Source: Polyangium spumosum
GTDB lineage: Bacteria; Myxococcota_A; Polyangia; Polyangiales; Polyangiaceae
NCBI RefSeq assembly: GCF_009649845.1
Contig: NZ_WJIE01000004.1
Span: 620,001-684,000 of the forward strand
Length of the DNA: 64,000 bases
Direction: 5' to 3'
Made by a program: the position numbers and the translations under genes
Part shown: one piece after another, positions 1 to 8,428 of the stretch
Position numbering within the stretch: position 1 is the first letter of the stretch
Layout: each line of letters starts with the position of its first letter
The notes under the pieces: generated by a model
Databases searched by the model: none
The model's input: only the letters and a program-made list of their open reading frames with translations
Told to the model about the DNA's origin: nothing

Positions 1-786
1 AAACGGTTTTGTGGCTGCCGCGCGGATGACCTCCCAGACGTCGATGCCGAGCTTGCGGCTCATCAACGCGACCTCGTTCACGAGGCCGATGTTCACCGCG
101 CGGAAGGTGTTCTCCAGGAGCTTGACCATCTCGGCCGCGTCCGTGCTCGAGACGGGAACCACGGTCTCGATGATCTTGCCATAAAGCGCCATCGCAGCTT
201 CGAGGCAACCAGGCGTCGCGCCGCCGAGGACCTTCGGCGTGTTGCGCGTGCCATAGGTCTTGTTGCCAGGGTCCACGCGCTCGGGGCTGAAGGCGATGAA
301 GACGTCCTTGCCGAGCTCGTAACGGCCCGCCGTCAGCTTGGGGACCAGGACCTCGCGCGTCGTGCCAGGGTACGTCGTCGATTCGAGCACGATGAGCATG
401 TTCGGGTGCTGGTGCTCCGCGATCTCGTCGCTCGCCGAAAGGATGAACCGCATGTCCGGGTCCTTCGTCTTGTTCAGCGGCGTCGGGACGCAGACGACGA
501 TCGCGTCGGCCGCGCTAAGGACCGCAGGGTCGGTCGTGGCCCGCAGGCGCCCTTCGGCGACGTGCGGGGCGAGCGCCGAGGACGGGATGTCGCCGATGTA
601 CGATTCGCCCTGGCCGAGCAGCCGAACCTTCTCGTGATCCTTGTCGTAGCCGGTGACGGAGAAGCCGGCCCGGGCGAACTCGACGACGAGCGGCAGCCCG
701 ACGTAGCCGATGCCCACGACGACGATGTGCGCGCTACGATCCTCGATCTTCTTGAGAAGCTCCTGCACGATGCGTGTCCCTTTCAC
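1..786 (-). CDS. Nucleotide-sugar dehydrogenase (UDP-sugar 6-dehydrogenase family), 3' end outside window
   Basis: The reverse strand reads open for 262 codons from a GTG to the window edge. The N-terminus has an NAD-binding Rossmann motif (VVVGIGYVGLP), followed by VCVPTPLNK, the LESTTYPGTT stretch and FSPERVDPGN. These are hallmarks of the UDP-glucose/GDP-mannose dehydrogenase family, and the last two resemble the WbpA/WecC branch that makes UDP-hexosaminuronic acids. The enzyme would oxidise C6 of a nucleotide sugar in the cytoplasm with two NAD+. The GTG start forms a GTGA overlap with the stop of the upstream phosphatase gene, so the two are translationally coupled. The C-terminal UDP-binding part lies outside the window, so substrate cannot be assigned. 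Family call is firm; exact sugar is inference. Confidence 0.93.
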   Translation of the reverse strand, partial: MKGTRIVQELLKKIEDRSAHIVVVGIGYVGLPLVVEFARAGFSVTGYDKDHEKVRLLGQGESYIGDIPSSALAPHVAEGRLRATTDPAVLSAADAIVVCVPTPLNKTKDPDMRFILSASDEIAEHQHPNMLIVLESTTYPGTTREVLVPKLTAGRYELGKDVFIAFSPERVDPGNKTYGTRNTPKVLGGATPGCLEAAMALYGKIIETVVPVSSTDAAEMVKLLENTFRAVNIGLVNEVALMSRKLGIDVWEVIRAAATKPF

Positions 787-1514
787 GAGTCGACCCGGCC
801 CTCCAGGATGGAAAGCGGTCCTTCAATCAGCATGTCGCGTGCCTCGGCCAGGCCGAGCGCGTGGTGGAGTCGTTCGATGCCCAAGGCGACGTCCTCGACG
901 TCCCGAGGAGCGTGCGCGTCGCTGCACGCCGCGTAGTAGTAGCCCTCTTCCAGCAAGAGCTCCGCGCACTTCTGCGTCGCGCGGCCGTACTTGCCGACGA
1001 GCGAGGCGACGTCGAGCAGGAGGACGGCGCCGCCGTCGAGCAGCGGATCGAGCACGGCGTGGTCGTCCCAGACAGGCGCATAACGCTCCGGATGCGCGAG
1101 GACGGGGCGGAGCTTTTTCTTGCGGCGGAGGTCGGCGAAGCGAGAGGCGAGGCGCGCCGGGAAGGCGCGGGTCGGCAGCTCGACGAGGACGGCGCGCTCG
1201 CCAGGGTAGGGGAGCGCGTCGCCACGCATGAGGCGCTCGTAGACGACGTCGTCGAAGAAATGCTCGGAGGAGAGCGCGAGCTCGGGCAAGCCAGGGGCGC
1301 CTTCGAGCGCCGCGCGGGTGGCCTCGTAGGCCGCGGCGAGGTCGCCCTTCGTGTTGTCGAACATCCCGGGGCGCATGTGCGGCGTGGCGATGACCTTGCC
1401 AAAACCAGCTCCCGCGAGGCCCGCGAGCAGGGCGCGGCTGTCCGCGGCGGTCCGGACGCCGTCGTCGATGCCGACCACCCAGTGGCAATGCAGGTCGATG
1501 TAACCAGTCATCAC
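783..1514 (-). CDS. CpsB/CapC-family PHP-domain protein-tyrosine phosphatase
   Basis: This 243-residue protein opens with the PHP metal motif DLHCH (about residues 7-11), then GIDDG, ATPHM, SSEHFFDD, LAHPERY and a late CSDAH. That is the ordered metal-ligand set of YwqE/CpsB manganese-dependent tyrosine phosphatases. These enzymes dephosphorylate the tyrosine autokinase that controls capsule or exopolysaccharide export. Length matches the family (about 240-260). The following nucleotide-sugar dehydrogenase overlaps its stop by four bases, consistent with a surface-polysaccharide operon. The start is GTG directly followed by ATG; either could be used. No cognate kinase lies in this window. Confidence 0.9.
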   Translation of the reverse strand: MMTGYIDLHCHWVVGIDDGVRTAADSRALLAGLAGAGFGKVIATPHMRPGMFDNTKGDLAAAYEATRAALEGAPGLPELALSSEHFFDDVVYERLMRGDALPYPGERAVLVELPTRAFPARLASRFADLRRKKKLRPVLAHPERYAPVWDDHAVLDPLLDGGAVLLLDVASLVGKYGRATQKCAELLLEEGYYYAACSDAHAPRDVEDVALGIERLHHALGLAEARDMLIEGPLSILEGRVDS

Positions 1515-1568
1515 GCGTGGCGCGCGAAGCTAGCAGTTTTTGAGCAGGATGGCGGAGCGGGCGTGTTT

Positions 1569-1958
1569 CTACAGGGCGCGTGTGATGACCTTGGCGATGT
1601 CGAGATCCCTGAGGCAACCGTCGGAGCCCTTGCCGAACACACACGCGAGGGTGACGACGCCGTCCTTCAGGCCCACGGAGGCGGTGCCGTCTTTCAGGTT
1701 CGTGACGACGATTCGCTTCACGCCGTCGCGGACGGCCTCCTTGCCGAGCTCGTCGACGCAGATGACGCGGAAGGCGTTGGCGAGCAGGCGGACGCCGAGG
1801 TGCTGGACGTTCTTCAGCGCGGCCTCGTCGGTCTCGAAGGTCGCCCAGTCGACATCCACGACGACGGGCGCGCCGGCGGCGTCCTGGATGGCTTTTTGCT
1901 CGTCCGGGAGCCAGGACTCCTTCGCTTCCTTGATGAGCCGCTTCTCGATGAGTCCCAT
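1569..1958 (-). CDS. Small conserved-looking protein of unknown function
   Basis: This is a 129-residue soluble protein starting MGLIEKRLIKEAKESWLP with no signal peptide or membrane segment. It reads like a compact alpha/beta domain: an N-terminal amphipathic helix, a strand PVVVDVDW, a central helix, VKRIVVTNLKDG and VVTLACVFGKG. It ends in a helix. I do not recognise a family. Its stop lies 54 bp upstream of the phosphatase gene on the same strand, so it may be co-transcribed with the polysaccharide genes. The ATG at 1958 is chosen because the longer in-frame extension upstream overlaps the divergent gene and has low-complexity composition. Confidence 0.65.
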   Translation of the reverse strand: MGLIEKRLIKEAKESWLPDEQKAIQDAAGAPVVVDVDWATFETDEAALKNVQHLGVRLLANAFRVICVDELGKEAVRDGVKRIVVTNLKDGTASVGLKDGVVTLACVFGKGSDGCLRDLDIAKVITRAL

Positions 1959-2099
1959 GAATACCGCCTCCGTTCGCAGCGTGACGATCACGCCGGGCGG
2001 CGGAGCATACAGGAAGGAGATCTCGCCGGAAAGTGGACCCCGCCGCGGCACACGGGCGACGATCCGCGGCGGTCCAGGAAGCCCCAAGGAGGTTGTCTC

Positions 2100-2516
2100 T
2101 TGTCGAGGAAGGATCCCAACGAGGCCCCGCCGCCGTCGCTCGGGGCCGAGCGTCGCAGGCGCCGGAGCGACGATCCGATCACGGCGCTGCACTATCAGCT
2201 CTCGGTCGCGCGCAGCGAGGGCAAGCTCGAGGCCCTCGTGCTCGTCGATGATCGAGGTTGCCTCGTCGCAGGCGCAGGCGCGTGGCCCGTCTGCGAGGAG
2301 CTCGCCGCCTACGCGCCCCTGCTCGCCGAGCCCGATCTGCCAAAAAACGCCGTCGTCGGGACGAGGATCGCCGATCTGTCGCGCGAGGTCGTCGTGAGCT
2401 CGCTCCCGCTCGGCGCCGCGGAGGCGCTGCTCGCGGTGCGCGGGGGTGGGGACGATCGCTCGGCGTTCGTCGCGCGGGCAGCGGCGGGGGTGCAGCGGAT
2501 CCTGCGGGCGGCCTGA
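2100..2516 (+). CDS. Small protein, possibly roadblock/LC7-like, TTG start
   Basis: The start is decided by a perfect Shine-Dalgarno AAGGAGG at 2086-2092, seven bases before a TTG at 2100. The 138-residue product has a short charged N-terminus, then DDPITALHYQLSVAR and KLEALVLVDDRGCLVAGAG. That helix-strand pattern, with a strand-turn-strand VLVDDRGCLVAG, resembles the roadblock/LC7 or profilin-like fold used by small GTPase partners in delta-proteobacteria. The fold assignment is tentative. It lies 49 bp before the ArsA-like ATPase and could be co-transcribed with it. It is divergent from the 1569-1958 gene. Confidence 0.6.
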   Translation: MSRKDPNEAPPPSLGAERRRRRSDDPITALHYQLSVARSEGKLEALVLVDDRGCLVAGAGAWPVCEELAAYAPLLAEPDLPKNAVVGTRIADLSREVVVSSLPLGAAEALLAVRGGGDDRSAFVARAAAGVQRILRAA

Positions 2517-2565
2517 GCGCTTTCCGTCATCCCCGAGGCTCCAGAGCCGTGCTAAAGCGCGGCCC

Positions 2566-3738
2566 GTGGTTGCCTCGGATCCTCGTTCGTCCACGCCCGG
2601 CGGGCTCGGCAAGCTGCTCGAATCCCGGCGAGTCCTGCTCGTCGTTGGTTGCGGCGGGGTCGGCAAGACGACCACGACGGCGGCCCTCGGCCTCGCCGCG
2701 GCGCGCCGAGGGAAACGTGTCCTCTGCTTGACGATCGATCCGGCGCGGCGCCTGTCGCAGAGCCTCGGCATCGAGGAGATGAAGACCGAGGCGCAGAGGA
2801 TCGATCCCGCCCTCTTCGCGCAGGCCGGCGTGTCCGTCACGGGCTCGATGACCGTGATGATGCTCGACACGAAGAGCACGTTCGACTCGCTCGTGCAGGA
2901 GCTCGCGCCCTCCGTCGAGCAGCGCGAGCGCATCCTGAACAACGTGCTCTACAAGTACATCTCGACCTCCCTCGCCGGCACGCAGGAGTACATGGCGATG
3001 GAGAAGCTCTACGCGACGAAGGGCGATCCGAGCTACGACCTCATCCTGCTCGACACGCCGCCGACGCCCAACGCGCTCGACTTTCTCGATGCGCCGGAGC
3101 GGCTCGTCGGCGCGATCGACAGCGCCGCGACGCGGTGGCTCGTGCAGGCCGTGCAGAGCTCGGGGAAGTTCTCGATCAACGTGCTCGCGAGGAGCGCAGC
3201 GGCGATCGTGCGCGGCATCGGGAAGGTGTCGGGCAGCGGGTTCCTGGAGCAGATGGCGGCGTTCATCGCGGAGATCAACTCGGTCTTCGGCGGATGGAAG
3301 AAACGCGCCGACGCGGTGAGCGCAGCGCTGCGCGGGCCCGACGTCGCGTACGTGCTCGTGACGACGCCGGATCCGCTCGCCGTGCGCGAGGTGATGTTCT
3401 TCGCGGACCGGCTGCGCGAGCAGGACATGCGGCGCGACGCGTTCGTGGTGAACCGGGTGCACCCGACGTACGGGCGGGTGCCGGACGCGGACGAGGTGGA
3501 GGCGGCGCTCGCGAGGAGCACGATCCCGCTCGGGCCAGGGGCGCCGGAGCGGCTGCGGCGCGCGGCGGAGGACGAGAGCCGCATGGGCAAGCTCGACGCG
3601 CTGCACCTCGTGGGGCTCGAGGCCGCGCTGGAGGACGAGGCGTCGGGCGGGAGCCTGCTCGCGCACGTGCCGGCGTTCCCGTACGACATCCACGATCTGG
3701 AGCGGCTGTCGCGGATCGCCGAGGTGCTCGCGCCGTAG
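2566..3738 (+). CDS. ArsA/GET3 (TRC40)-family P-loop ATPase
   Basis: The 390-residue protein has a deviant Walker A GCGGVGKT at about residues 28-35 followed by TTTAALGLAAARRGKRVL and LTIDPARR. It also has LILLDTPPTPNALDFL as switch II/Walker B, and VLVTTPDPLAVREV with FVVNRVHP later. This is the ArsA/GET3 arrangement. A single ATPase domain of this length fits the bacterial one-domain ArsA-like proteins common in myxobacteria. Their role is not arsenite export in most cases; membrane-protein targeting is a possibility. No arsenic genes are nearby. The GTG at 2566 places Walker A near the N-terminus as usual for the family; longer in-frame extensions read into the previous gene. Confidence 0.88.
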   Translation: MVASDPRSSTPGGLGKLLESRRVLLVVGCGGVGKTTTTAALGLAAARRGKRVLCLTIDPARRLSQSLGIEEMKTEAQRIDPALFAQAGVSVTGSMTVMMLDTKSTFDSLVQELAPSVEQRERILNNVLYKYISTSLAGTQEYMAMEKLYATKGDPSYDLILLDTPPTPNALDFLDAPERLVGAIDSAATRWLVQAVQSSGKFSINVLARSAAAIVRGIGKVSGSGFLEQMAAFIAEINSVFGGWKKRADAVSAALRGPDVAYVLVTTPDPLAVREVMFFADRLREQDMRRDAFVVNRVHPTYGRVPDADEVEAALARSTIPLGPGAPERLRRAAEDESRMGKLDALHLVGLEAALEDEASGGSLLAHVPAFPYDIHDLERLSRIAEVLAP

Positions 3739-3786
3739 ACCTTCTCTCCCGTTCCGCCCCGCGCGTCGTCGTGGCATGTTCAGGAC

Positions 3787-4569
3787 ATGAATCGAGGCGG
3801 TTCGAGCTTTTCCCGCCCGCGCATGCGGCTTCTGTTTCTTTCACTTTTCGGGGCGCCGCTGGTGCTCGCGTGGCTCTCGGGCGCGGCGGGTTGCACGGAG
3901 GAGACGGGCCTCGAGCCGCGGCCCGGCTTCCCCGGCGATAGCTGCACGAAGACGGACGACTGCGCGACGCCGCTGCGCTGCATCGGCAACGTGTGCGTGG
4001 AGCCTCCGGGCAGCGGGAACGACGCGGGCGTCACGCCGGACGGTTTTGGCCCCGGCCCCGGGCCGAGCGCCGACGCGGGGCCGTGGAGCCAGTGCGACGA
4101 GTGCCTGGAGGGGACGTGCGGGCAGGCCGAGAAGGCGTGCGGGCCCGATTGCCAGAGCATCGAGGCGTGTATCGAGACGCTCTGCGCGAACCTGAGCGCG
4201 ATGGGCTTGCCCGACGAGGCGGCGTGTTTCGTGTACTGCCAGGACCGCTTCCCGGCCGGCAAGGAGCAGCACCTCGCGGTGGTGAACTGCGCGCAGGAGG
4301 TGATGTGCTCGCCGCCCTGCACGTTCTACCCGCAGGACTACGAGCTCTGCCGCACGTTCATGAACAACGGCGATTGCACGGGCTACCAGAAGGCGTGTGA
4401 AGCGGACTCGCGCTGCACGACGTACCGCGACTGCGTGAAGTTCTGCGGATCGATCGCAACCTGCACGGCGTGTGACGACACGGCGGACGCGACCGAGGGG
4501 CGGAAGCTGCTCGAGGCCTACGAGCAGTGCGTCGCGGGGGAGTGTTTGACGGAGTCCTGGATTCCTTGA
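3787..4569 (+). CDS. Cysteine-rich secreted lipoprotein
   Basis: This 260-residue protein has a basic N-terminus, a hydrophobic helix and a lipobox ending SGAAGC at about residue 36. The mature part is Gly/Asp-linker rich and carries over twenty cysteines, many as CxxC pairs (CDECLEGTC, CGPDC, CTACD). These suggest disulfide-stabilised surface repeats. Similar Cys-rich lipoproteins of unknown function are typical of Polyangiales genomes. It faces another Cys-rich lipoprotein gene (4625-5200, reverse strand) across a strong hairpin, and both share the pattern SDC/DEC...C...CQ. They may be distant paralogues. Function unknown. Confidence 0.75.
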   Translation: MNRGGSSFSRPRMRLLFLSLFGAPLVLAWLSGAAGCTEETGLEPRPGFPGDSCTKTDDCATPLRCIGNVCVEPPGSGNDAGVTPDGFGPGPGPSADAGPWSQCDECLEGTCGQAEKACGPDCQSIEACIETLCANLSAMGLPDEAACFVYCQDRFPAGKEQHLAVVNCAQEVMCSPPCTFYPQDYELCRTFMNNGDCTGYQKACEADSRCTTYRDCVKFCGSIATCTACDDTADATEGRKLLEAYEQCVAGECLTESWIP

Positions 4570-4582
4570 CCTCACCCCCCAG

Positions 4583-4609
4583 CCCCCTCTCCGCGCGGCG
4601 GAGAGGGGG
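4583..4609. terminator. Bidirectional hairpin between convergent lipoprotein genes
   Basis: A perfect 12-bp inverted repeat, CCCCCTCTCCGC and its complement, flanks a 3-base loop and begins 14 bp after the upstream stop. There is no T tract. It is preceded by TCACCCCCCAGC, nearly the same lead as the palindrome at 11954-11977. Likely a bidirectional terminator or a REP-like element. Confidence 0.6.
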
Positions 4610-4624
4610 AGGGCGAGAGGAGGT

Positions 4625-5200
4625 TCAGGGGCAGTTCGGGTTCGCGGCCTCGACGACGGCGCAGTACTCGGGCGCGCCGGAGTCGCCGCAGATCGTCTTG
4701 CAGGTCTGGCAGAAGACGCAGGAGTCGAGGGCCTGGAACTTCTGGAGCGCGGCCGCGGGCGTCGCGAGGTCCTCGGCGCACTTGATCGTGCAGCAGCCGC
4801 CCTCCGTGCTGAGGACGCATTTGTCGTAGGAGCACGTGGCGAGGGCCTGGCAGTCGGGGTCGGCGACGCAGGCGTCGGCGAGCGCCTTGCACTCGTTCGC
4901 GTACGCGCCGGTCTGGTTGTCCGTGCAATCGCTGCAGACCGAGTAGCCGCTGCTGCCGCCCGTGCCGGAGGAGCTCGACGACGCGCCGCCGCCCATGCCG
5001 GAGGAGCTCGACGCGCCGCCGCCCATGCCGGAGGAGCTCGACGCGCCGCCGCCCATGCCAGACGAGCTCGACGAGCTCGAAGCCGGACCGTTGCCCGTCC
5101 CGCCGGCGCCGCCCGTGCCGCCCGTGTCATCGCCGCATCCCACGCTCACGAGCACAGCGCCGATCGCCGCGAGCCCGAGCGTATACAATCCAAGCCTCAT
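4625..5200 (-). CDS. Cysteine-rich lipoprotein with Ser/Gly tandem repeat linker
   Basis: This 191-residue protein begins MRLGLYTLGLAAIG and has a lipobox VSVGC near residue 22. A linker follows that is made of about three exact copies of GMGGGASSSS with flanking poly-Ser. The C-terminal 120 residues hold about fourteen cysteines in a small disulfide-rich domain (CSDCTDNQ, CVFCQTCKTICG). The tandem repeat is visible at DNA level as about 30-bp units around 4960-5075 and is prone to length variation. The mature domain resembles that of the 3787-4569 protein. Function unknown; probably cell-surface. Confidence 0.75.
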   Translation of the reverse strand: MRLGLYTLGLAAIGAVLVSVGCGDDTGGTGGAGGTGNGPASSSSSSSGMGGGASSSSGMGGGASSSSGMGGGASSSSSGTGGSSGYSVCSDCTDNQTGAYANECKALADACVADPDCQALATCSYDKCVLSTEGGCCTIKCAEDLATPAAALQKFQALDSCVFCQTCKTICGDSGAPEYCAVVEAANPNCP

Positions 5201-5259
5201 CGTGTGTCTCCCTTTCAAGCCTGAGCCAAGCGCGCCGCCGCGCGCTTCATGGAGACATC

Positions 5260-6264
5260 CTACCGCGGAGGTACCTTCTTCGCGCGAGCGAACTCGTCCG
5301 GGAGCGTGGGCCAAGGCGCAGGCTCGGCCGATTCCAGCAGAGCGTCGGACCTCGTGGCCTCGGGCGCTTCGCCGAGCGACCACGCCGTGAGCACGACGAG
5401 CGCCATCCACACGAGATCGGCGAGCAAGAGGTGCACGAGCTGCATCCACACGGGCGCGAGCAAGAAGAGGTTCAGAAAGCCCGCGCCGATCTGCAGGATC
5501 ACGAGCACCGAGAGGACACGCGCAGGCTCACGCAGGCGCGCGCGTTGCGAGGCGACGAAGCCCGTCGCGAAGAGCAGGTACGCGGCCACGACGCCAGCCA
5601 CGATCGGGTGGTAGACGCGGAGCTGCACGAAGGCATGCGCGGTCTGCGAGAGGTCGGCGGCGAGGCCCTCGCTCAAGGTCTTCGCAGGGAAGAGGGTGTC
5701 GCCGAGGGCCGCGATCGCGCCGGTCACGCCGACGAGCACGACGCCGAGCAGGCCGCCAAAGAGGACGTAGGTCGGCGCGCCCGCGCTGCCACGGCGAGGC
5801 AAGGGGCCACCCGAGGCCCAGAGCGCCGTGAGCGTCATCGACGCGACGAGGAGGAAGGTGTTGATGAGGTGCGCGCTCATCCAGTAGCCACGCGCGATCG
5901 AGGTGTCTCCCGCGACGCGCTCGAAGAGGACGATGCCCGCGCCGACGGCGGCCTCGGTGACCATGAAGAACATCGAGGCGGCCGCGCCGAAGCGCACGGC
6001 GTGCCGGCGCGGGAAGGCACGGAAGGCCCAGACGAGCTGGACCAGCGTGAGCAGGAAGGCGATCCCCGAGGTGATCCGGTGCGTGAACTCGATCAACGTC
6101 TTCACGCTGGGCGCGCGGGGGATCACGTCGCCGTTGCAGGTGGGCCAGTGGCTCCCGCAGCCAGCGCCGGCGCCGGTGGCCCGGACGTAGGCGCCCCAGA
6201 GGATCACGGCGAGCGTGACGGCGAGGGTCGCCCACGCGACCGTACGAAACCGACCTTGCGACAT
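5260..6264 (-). CDS. ctaA: Haem A synthase (COX15/CtaA family)
   Basis: A 334-residue polytopic membrane protein with eight hydrophobic helices. Diagnostic pieces include an N-terminal TM then GAYVRATGAGAGCGSHWPTC (the Cys pair in the first periplasmic loop), EFTHRITSG with a haem-ligand His, TEAAVGAGIV, and SQTAHAFVQ and VYHPIVAG later. The enzyme oxidises the C8 methyl of haem O to the formyl of haem A for aa3-type cytochrome c oxidase. No haem O synthase or oxidase subunit is adjacent, so the gene stands alone here. Start chosen at the ATG giving the short basic N-terminus before TM1; the upstream region shows a weak TAGAAC 10 bp from the ATG. Confidence 0.92.
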   Translation of the reverse strand: MSQGRFRTVAWATLAVTLAVILWGAYVRATGAGAGCGSHWPTCNGDVIPRAPSVKTLIEFTHRITSGIAFLLTLVQLVWAFRAFPRRHAVRFGAAASMFFMVTEAAVGAGIVLFERVAGDTSIARGYWMSAHLINTFLLVASMTLTALWASGGPLPRRGSAGAPTYVLFGGLLGVVLVGVTGAIAALGDTLFPAKTLSEGLAADLSQTAHAFVQLRVYHPIVAGVVAAYLLFATGFVASQRARLREPARVLSVLVILQIGAGFLNLFLLAPVWMQLVHLLLADLVWMALVVLTAWSLGEAPEATRSDALLESAEPAPWPTLPDEFARAKKVPPR

Positions 6265-6412
6265 GCCACCCGTTCTAGGGCCGGCGGCGGGTCGAGGCGA
6301 GCGACTTTCAGCCTCTCGACGCCCGCGCGGGGCCGCCGTATGCCTCCCATGAACCCCCGGTCGACGCTCGGGGGCTCCGCTCGGACGAACCGAGCTCCAC
6401 CCCCGAAGCCCC

Positions 6413-7234
6413 ATGAGCACCATCACCCTGAGCGGACTCTTCGTGTACCCCGTCAAGGGCGCGCGTGGCATCACCCTCGACCGGGCCCAGGCGACCAGCC
6501 TCGGCATCGAGCACGATCGGCGCTTCATGATCGTCGACCCGGACGGCGAGTTCCTCACGCAGCGCGAGCACCCGGAGATGGCGCTGATCGAGACCACGAT
6601 CGAGGGCGAGGCGCTGATCCTCGGCGCGAAGGGGCACGGGCCGCTGCGGCTGCCGCTCCGCCCCGAAGGGCCCACGAATCGGCGCGTCCGGGTCTGGAGC
6701 GACAAGTGCAGCGCGGTCTTCGTCGGCGACGAGGCCGCCGCGTACCTGAGCGATTACCTCGGTCGGCGCGTGGAGCTCGTGTACATGCCCGCGGACGCGG
6801 CGCGGCGCGTGGACGGTCGTTACGCGCGACGCAAGGAGCGGGTCGCGTTCGCCGATGGGTTCCCGTTCCTGCTCACGTCCGAGGGCTCGCTCGCGGACCT
6901 GAACGCGCGGCTCGCGGAGGGCGTGCCGATGGATCGATTCCGGCCGAACCTCGTGGTGCGCGGCGCGCCGCCGTGGGGCGAGGACGCGTGGACGAGCCTG
7001 TCCATCGGCTCGGTGGTGTTCCACTCGCGCAAGGCGTGCAGCCGCTGCAGCGTGATCACCGTGGATCAGGCGACGGGCGCGCGGGGCCAGGATCCGCTGG
7101 CGACGCTGGCGACGTTCCGGGCGCGGGCGAACCGGGTGTACTTCGGCTGGAACCTCGTCGCCGAAGAGGAAGGCGAGCTCCGCGTGGGGGACGCCGTGAC
7201 GCTGCTCGCGCGATCGTACGACGAGGCCCGCTGA
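6413..7234 (+). CDS. MOSC-domain protein (YcbX/mARC-like)
   Basis: A 273-residue protein with the MOSC N-terminal beta-barrel (LSGLFVYPVKGARGITL, DRRFMIVDPDGEFLTQRE) and a C-terminal MOSC domain. The latter has FRPNLVV, then KACSRCSVITVDQATG and DPLATLATFR. The RCxxxTVDxxTG segment carries the cysteine that binds the molybdenum cofactor in mARC/YcbX enzymes, which reduce N-hydroxylated compounds. Length matches YcbX-type proteins that lack the C-terminal ferredoxin. It must therefore take electrons from a separate partner, not visible here. The next gene starts 6 bp downstream but is broken. Confidence 0.9.
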   Translation: MSTITLSGLFVYPVKGARGITLDRAQATSLGIEHDRRFMIVDPDGEFLTQREHPEMALIETTIEGEALILGAKGHGPLRLPLRPEGPTNRRVRVWSDKCSAVFVGDEAAAYLSDYLGRRVELVYMPADAARRVDGRYARRKERVAFADGFPFLLTSEGSLADLNARLAEGVPMDRFRPNLVVRGAPPWGEDAWTSLSIGSVVFHSRKACSRCSVITVDQATGARGQDPLATLATFRARANRVYFGWNLVAEEEGELRVGDAVTLLARSYDEAR

Positions 7235-7239
7235 AGCCA

Positions 7240-7960
7240 ATGACGAGCCCCATGCAGAACGCAGCGCCGTGGGACGTGATCGTGATCGGCGGCGGGCCTG
7301 CGGGCTCGTCCGTCGCGACCTACCTCGCTCGGGAGGGGCGGCGCGTGCTCTTGCTCGAGCGGGAGCGGTTCCCGCGGGAGCACATCGGCGAGTCGCTCTT
7401 GCCGGGCGTCTTGCCGTACCTCGACGCGCTCGGCGCGCGCGAGGACGTGGAGAACGCGGGCTTCGAGCGCAAGGAGGGACAAACCTTCGTCTGGGCCGGG
7501 ATCGTACGCCGTGGGAGATCGACTTCCGCGAGCTCGACGTACACCCGTACGCGTACTTCGTGGACCGGGCGCGCTTCGACGAGATCCTCCTGGTCGTACC
7601 GCGCGCGTCGCCTCTCGGGGCCGGGGATCTTGCTCGCGGGGGACGCGGCCTGCTTCATCGATCCGATCCTCTCGACGGTTTTGCGACGTCTGGCTCCGGC
7701 CCGAGCGCGCGCGGGATGGCCGCCTCCTCGGCGAGGTGCCCGAGGCTGCGCGCCTCGTCGCCGACGCGTGCCGCGTGATCTGGGAGGCGACGCGGTCGGC
7801 GGCGACGCTCTCCGCGGCCTTCGCGGCGGCCGAGGCGGCGCTCCGGGGCCTCGAGCCGGCGGGGTACACGTTCGAGATCTCGGGTCGGCTCGGGATCACG
7901 GAGGATGGAGAGCCCGACCCGGCTGCGACGAGCGCCACGGCGAGCGCCACGATCGGTTGA
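7240..7960 (+). pseudogene. Remnant of an FAD-dependent halogenase/oxidoreductase
   Basis: The N-terminus is intact: ATG at 7240, then IVIGGGPAGSSVATYLA and the GESLLPG motif seen in tryptophan-halogenase-like flavoproteins. After KEGQTFVW (about 7497) the reading shifts to another frame that continues RTPWEIDFREL and FVDRARFDEILL. It then returns to the first frame for ILLAGDAACFIDPIL (about 7620-7670) and moves to the third frame for the C-terminal helices ending near 7960. The roughly 200 residues normally lying between FDEILL and LLAGDAA are missing. At least two frameshifts plus a large internal deletion mean it cannot make a working enzyme. The fold is clear; the original substrate is not. 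Confidence 0.8.
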
Positions 7961-8029
7961 TTTTTCTGCACGGGAGCGCGCCGTCCCGGGCGTGCACATC
8001 GGCCGGAGCTGGTTCAGCCTGCACGACGT

Positions 8030-8410
8030 ATGGCGATCACGTGCAGGGAAGAAGCGATGCGGTGGGTGCATCGGTATGCGATCGGCGGCGCGGCCTTCGC
8101 GGCGCTCCCGCTGCCGATCTCCACGAGCGCGGGCCTCGCCGCCCTCGAGGTCCACATGTTCAACTTCATCGGCGGCGTCTACGGCGAGTCCGTGGGCAAC
8201 CTGGCGAGCCTCGCGGCGGGCGGCGGGCTCGAGGTGATGGGCGCGGGCCTCAAGTTCGTCGCCACGCGCGCCGTCTCGTTCGTGCCCGGGCCCGTGGGCA
8301 TCGTCGTCCGGGCGAGCATCGCCGCGGTGGTGATCGAGACCCTCGGCCGCGCGATCATCGGACATTTCGAGCGCAAGCACCCCGGGAGGCTCTTTTCGCC
8401 CGCGGCTTAG
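8030..8410 (+). CDS. Small DUF697-like membrane-associated protein
   Basis: Up to 126 residues, with two long hydrophobic, Gly/Ala-rich stretches (AAFAALPLPISTSAGLAALE and a second VPGPVGIVVRASIAAVVIE). The segment LPLPISTSAGLAALEVHMFNFIGGVYG resembles the DUF697/YcjF-type domain (P-P-[IG]-D/S...Q/H-M...IA..YG). The more likely start is the ATG at 8057, preceded by GGGAAGAAG. It lies directly before the radical SAM pair on the same strand and may be co-transcribed with it. Role unknown. Confidence 0.6.
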   Translation: MAITCREEAMRWVHRYAIGGAAFAALPLPISTSAGLAALEVHMFNFIGGVYGESVGNLASLAAGGGLEVMGAGLKFVATRAVSFVPGPVGIVVRASIAAVVIETLGRAIIGHFERKHPGRLFSPAA

Positions 8411-8428
8411 GATAGGATCGCGCCGAAC

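Noticed and set aside
5431-8415. A single 994-codon forward reading frame
   Set aside because: It runs antisense to haem A synthase, out of frame through the MOSC gene and through the halogenase remnant; only the 7240-7497 part encodes recognisable protein.
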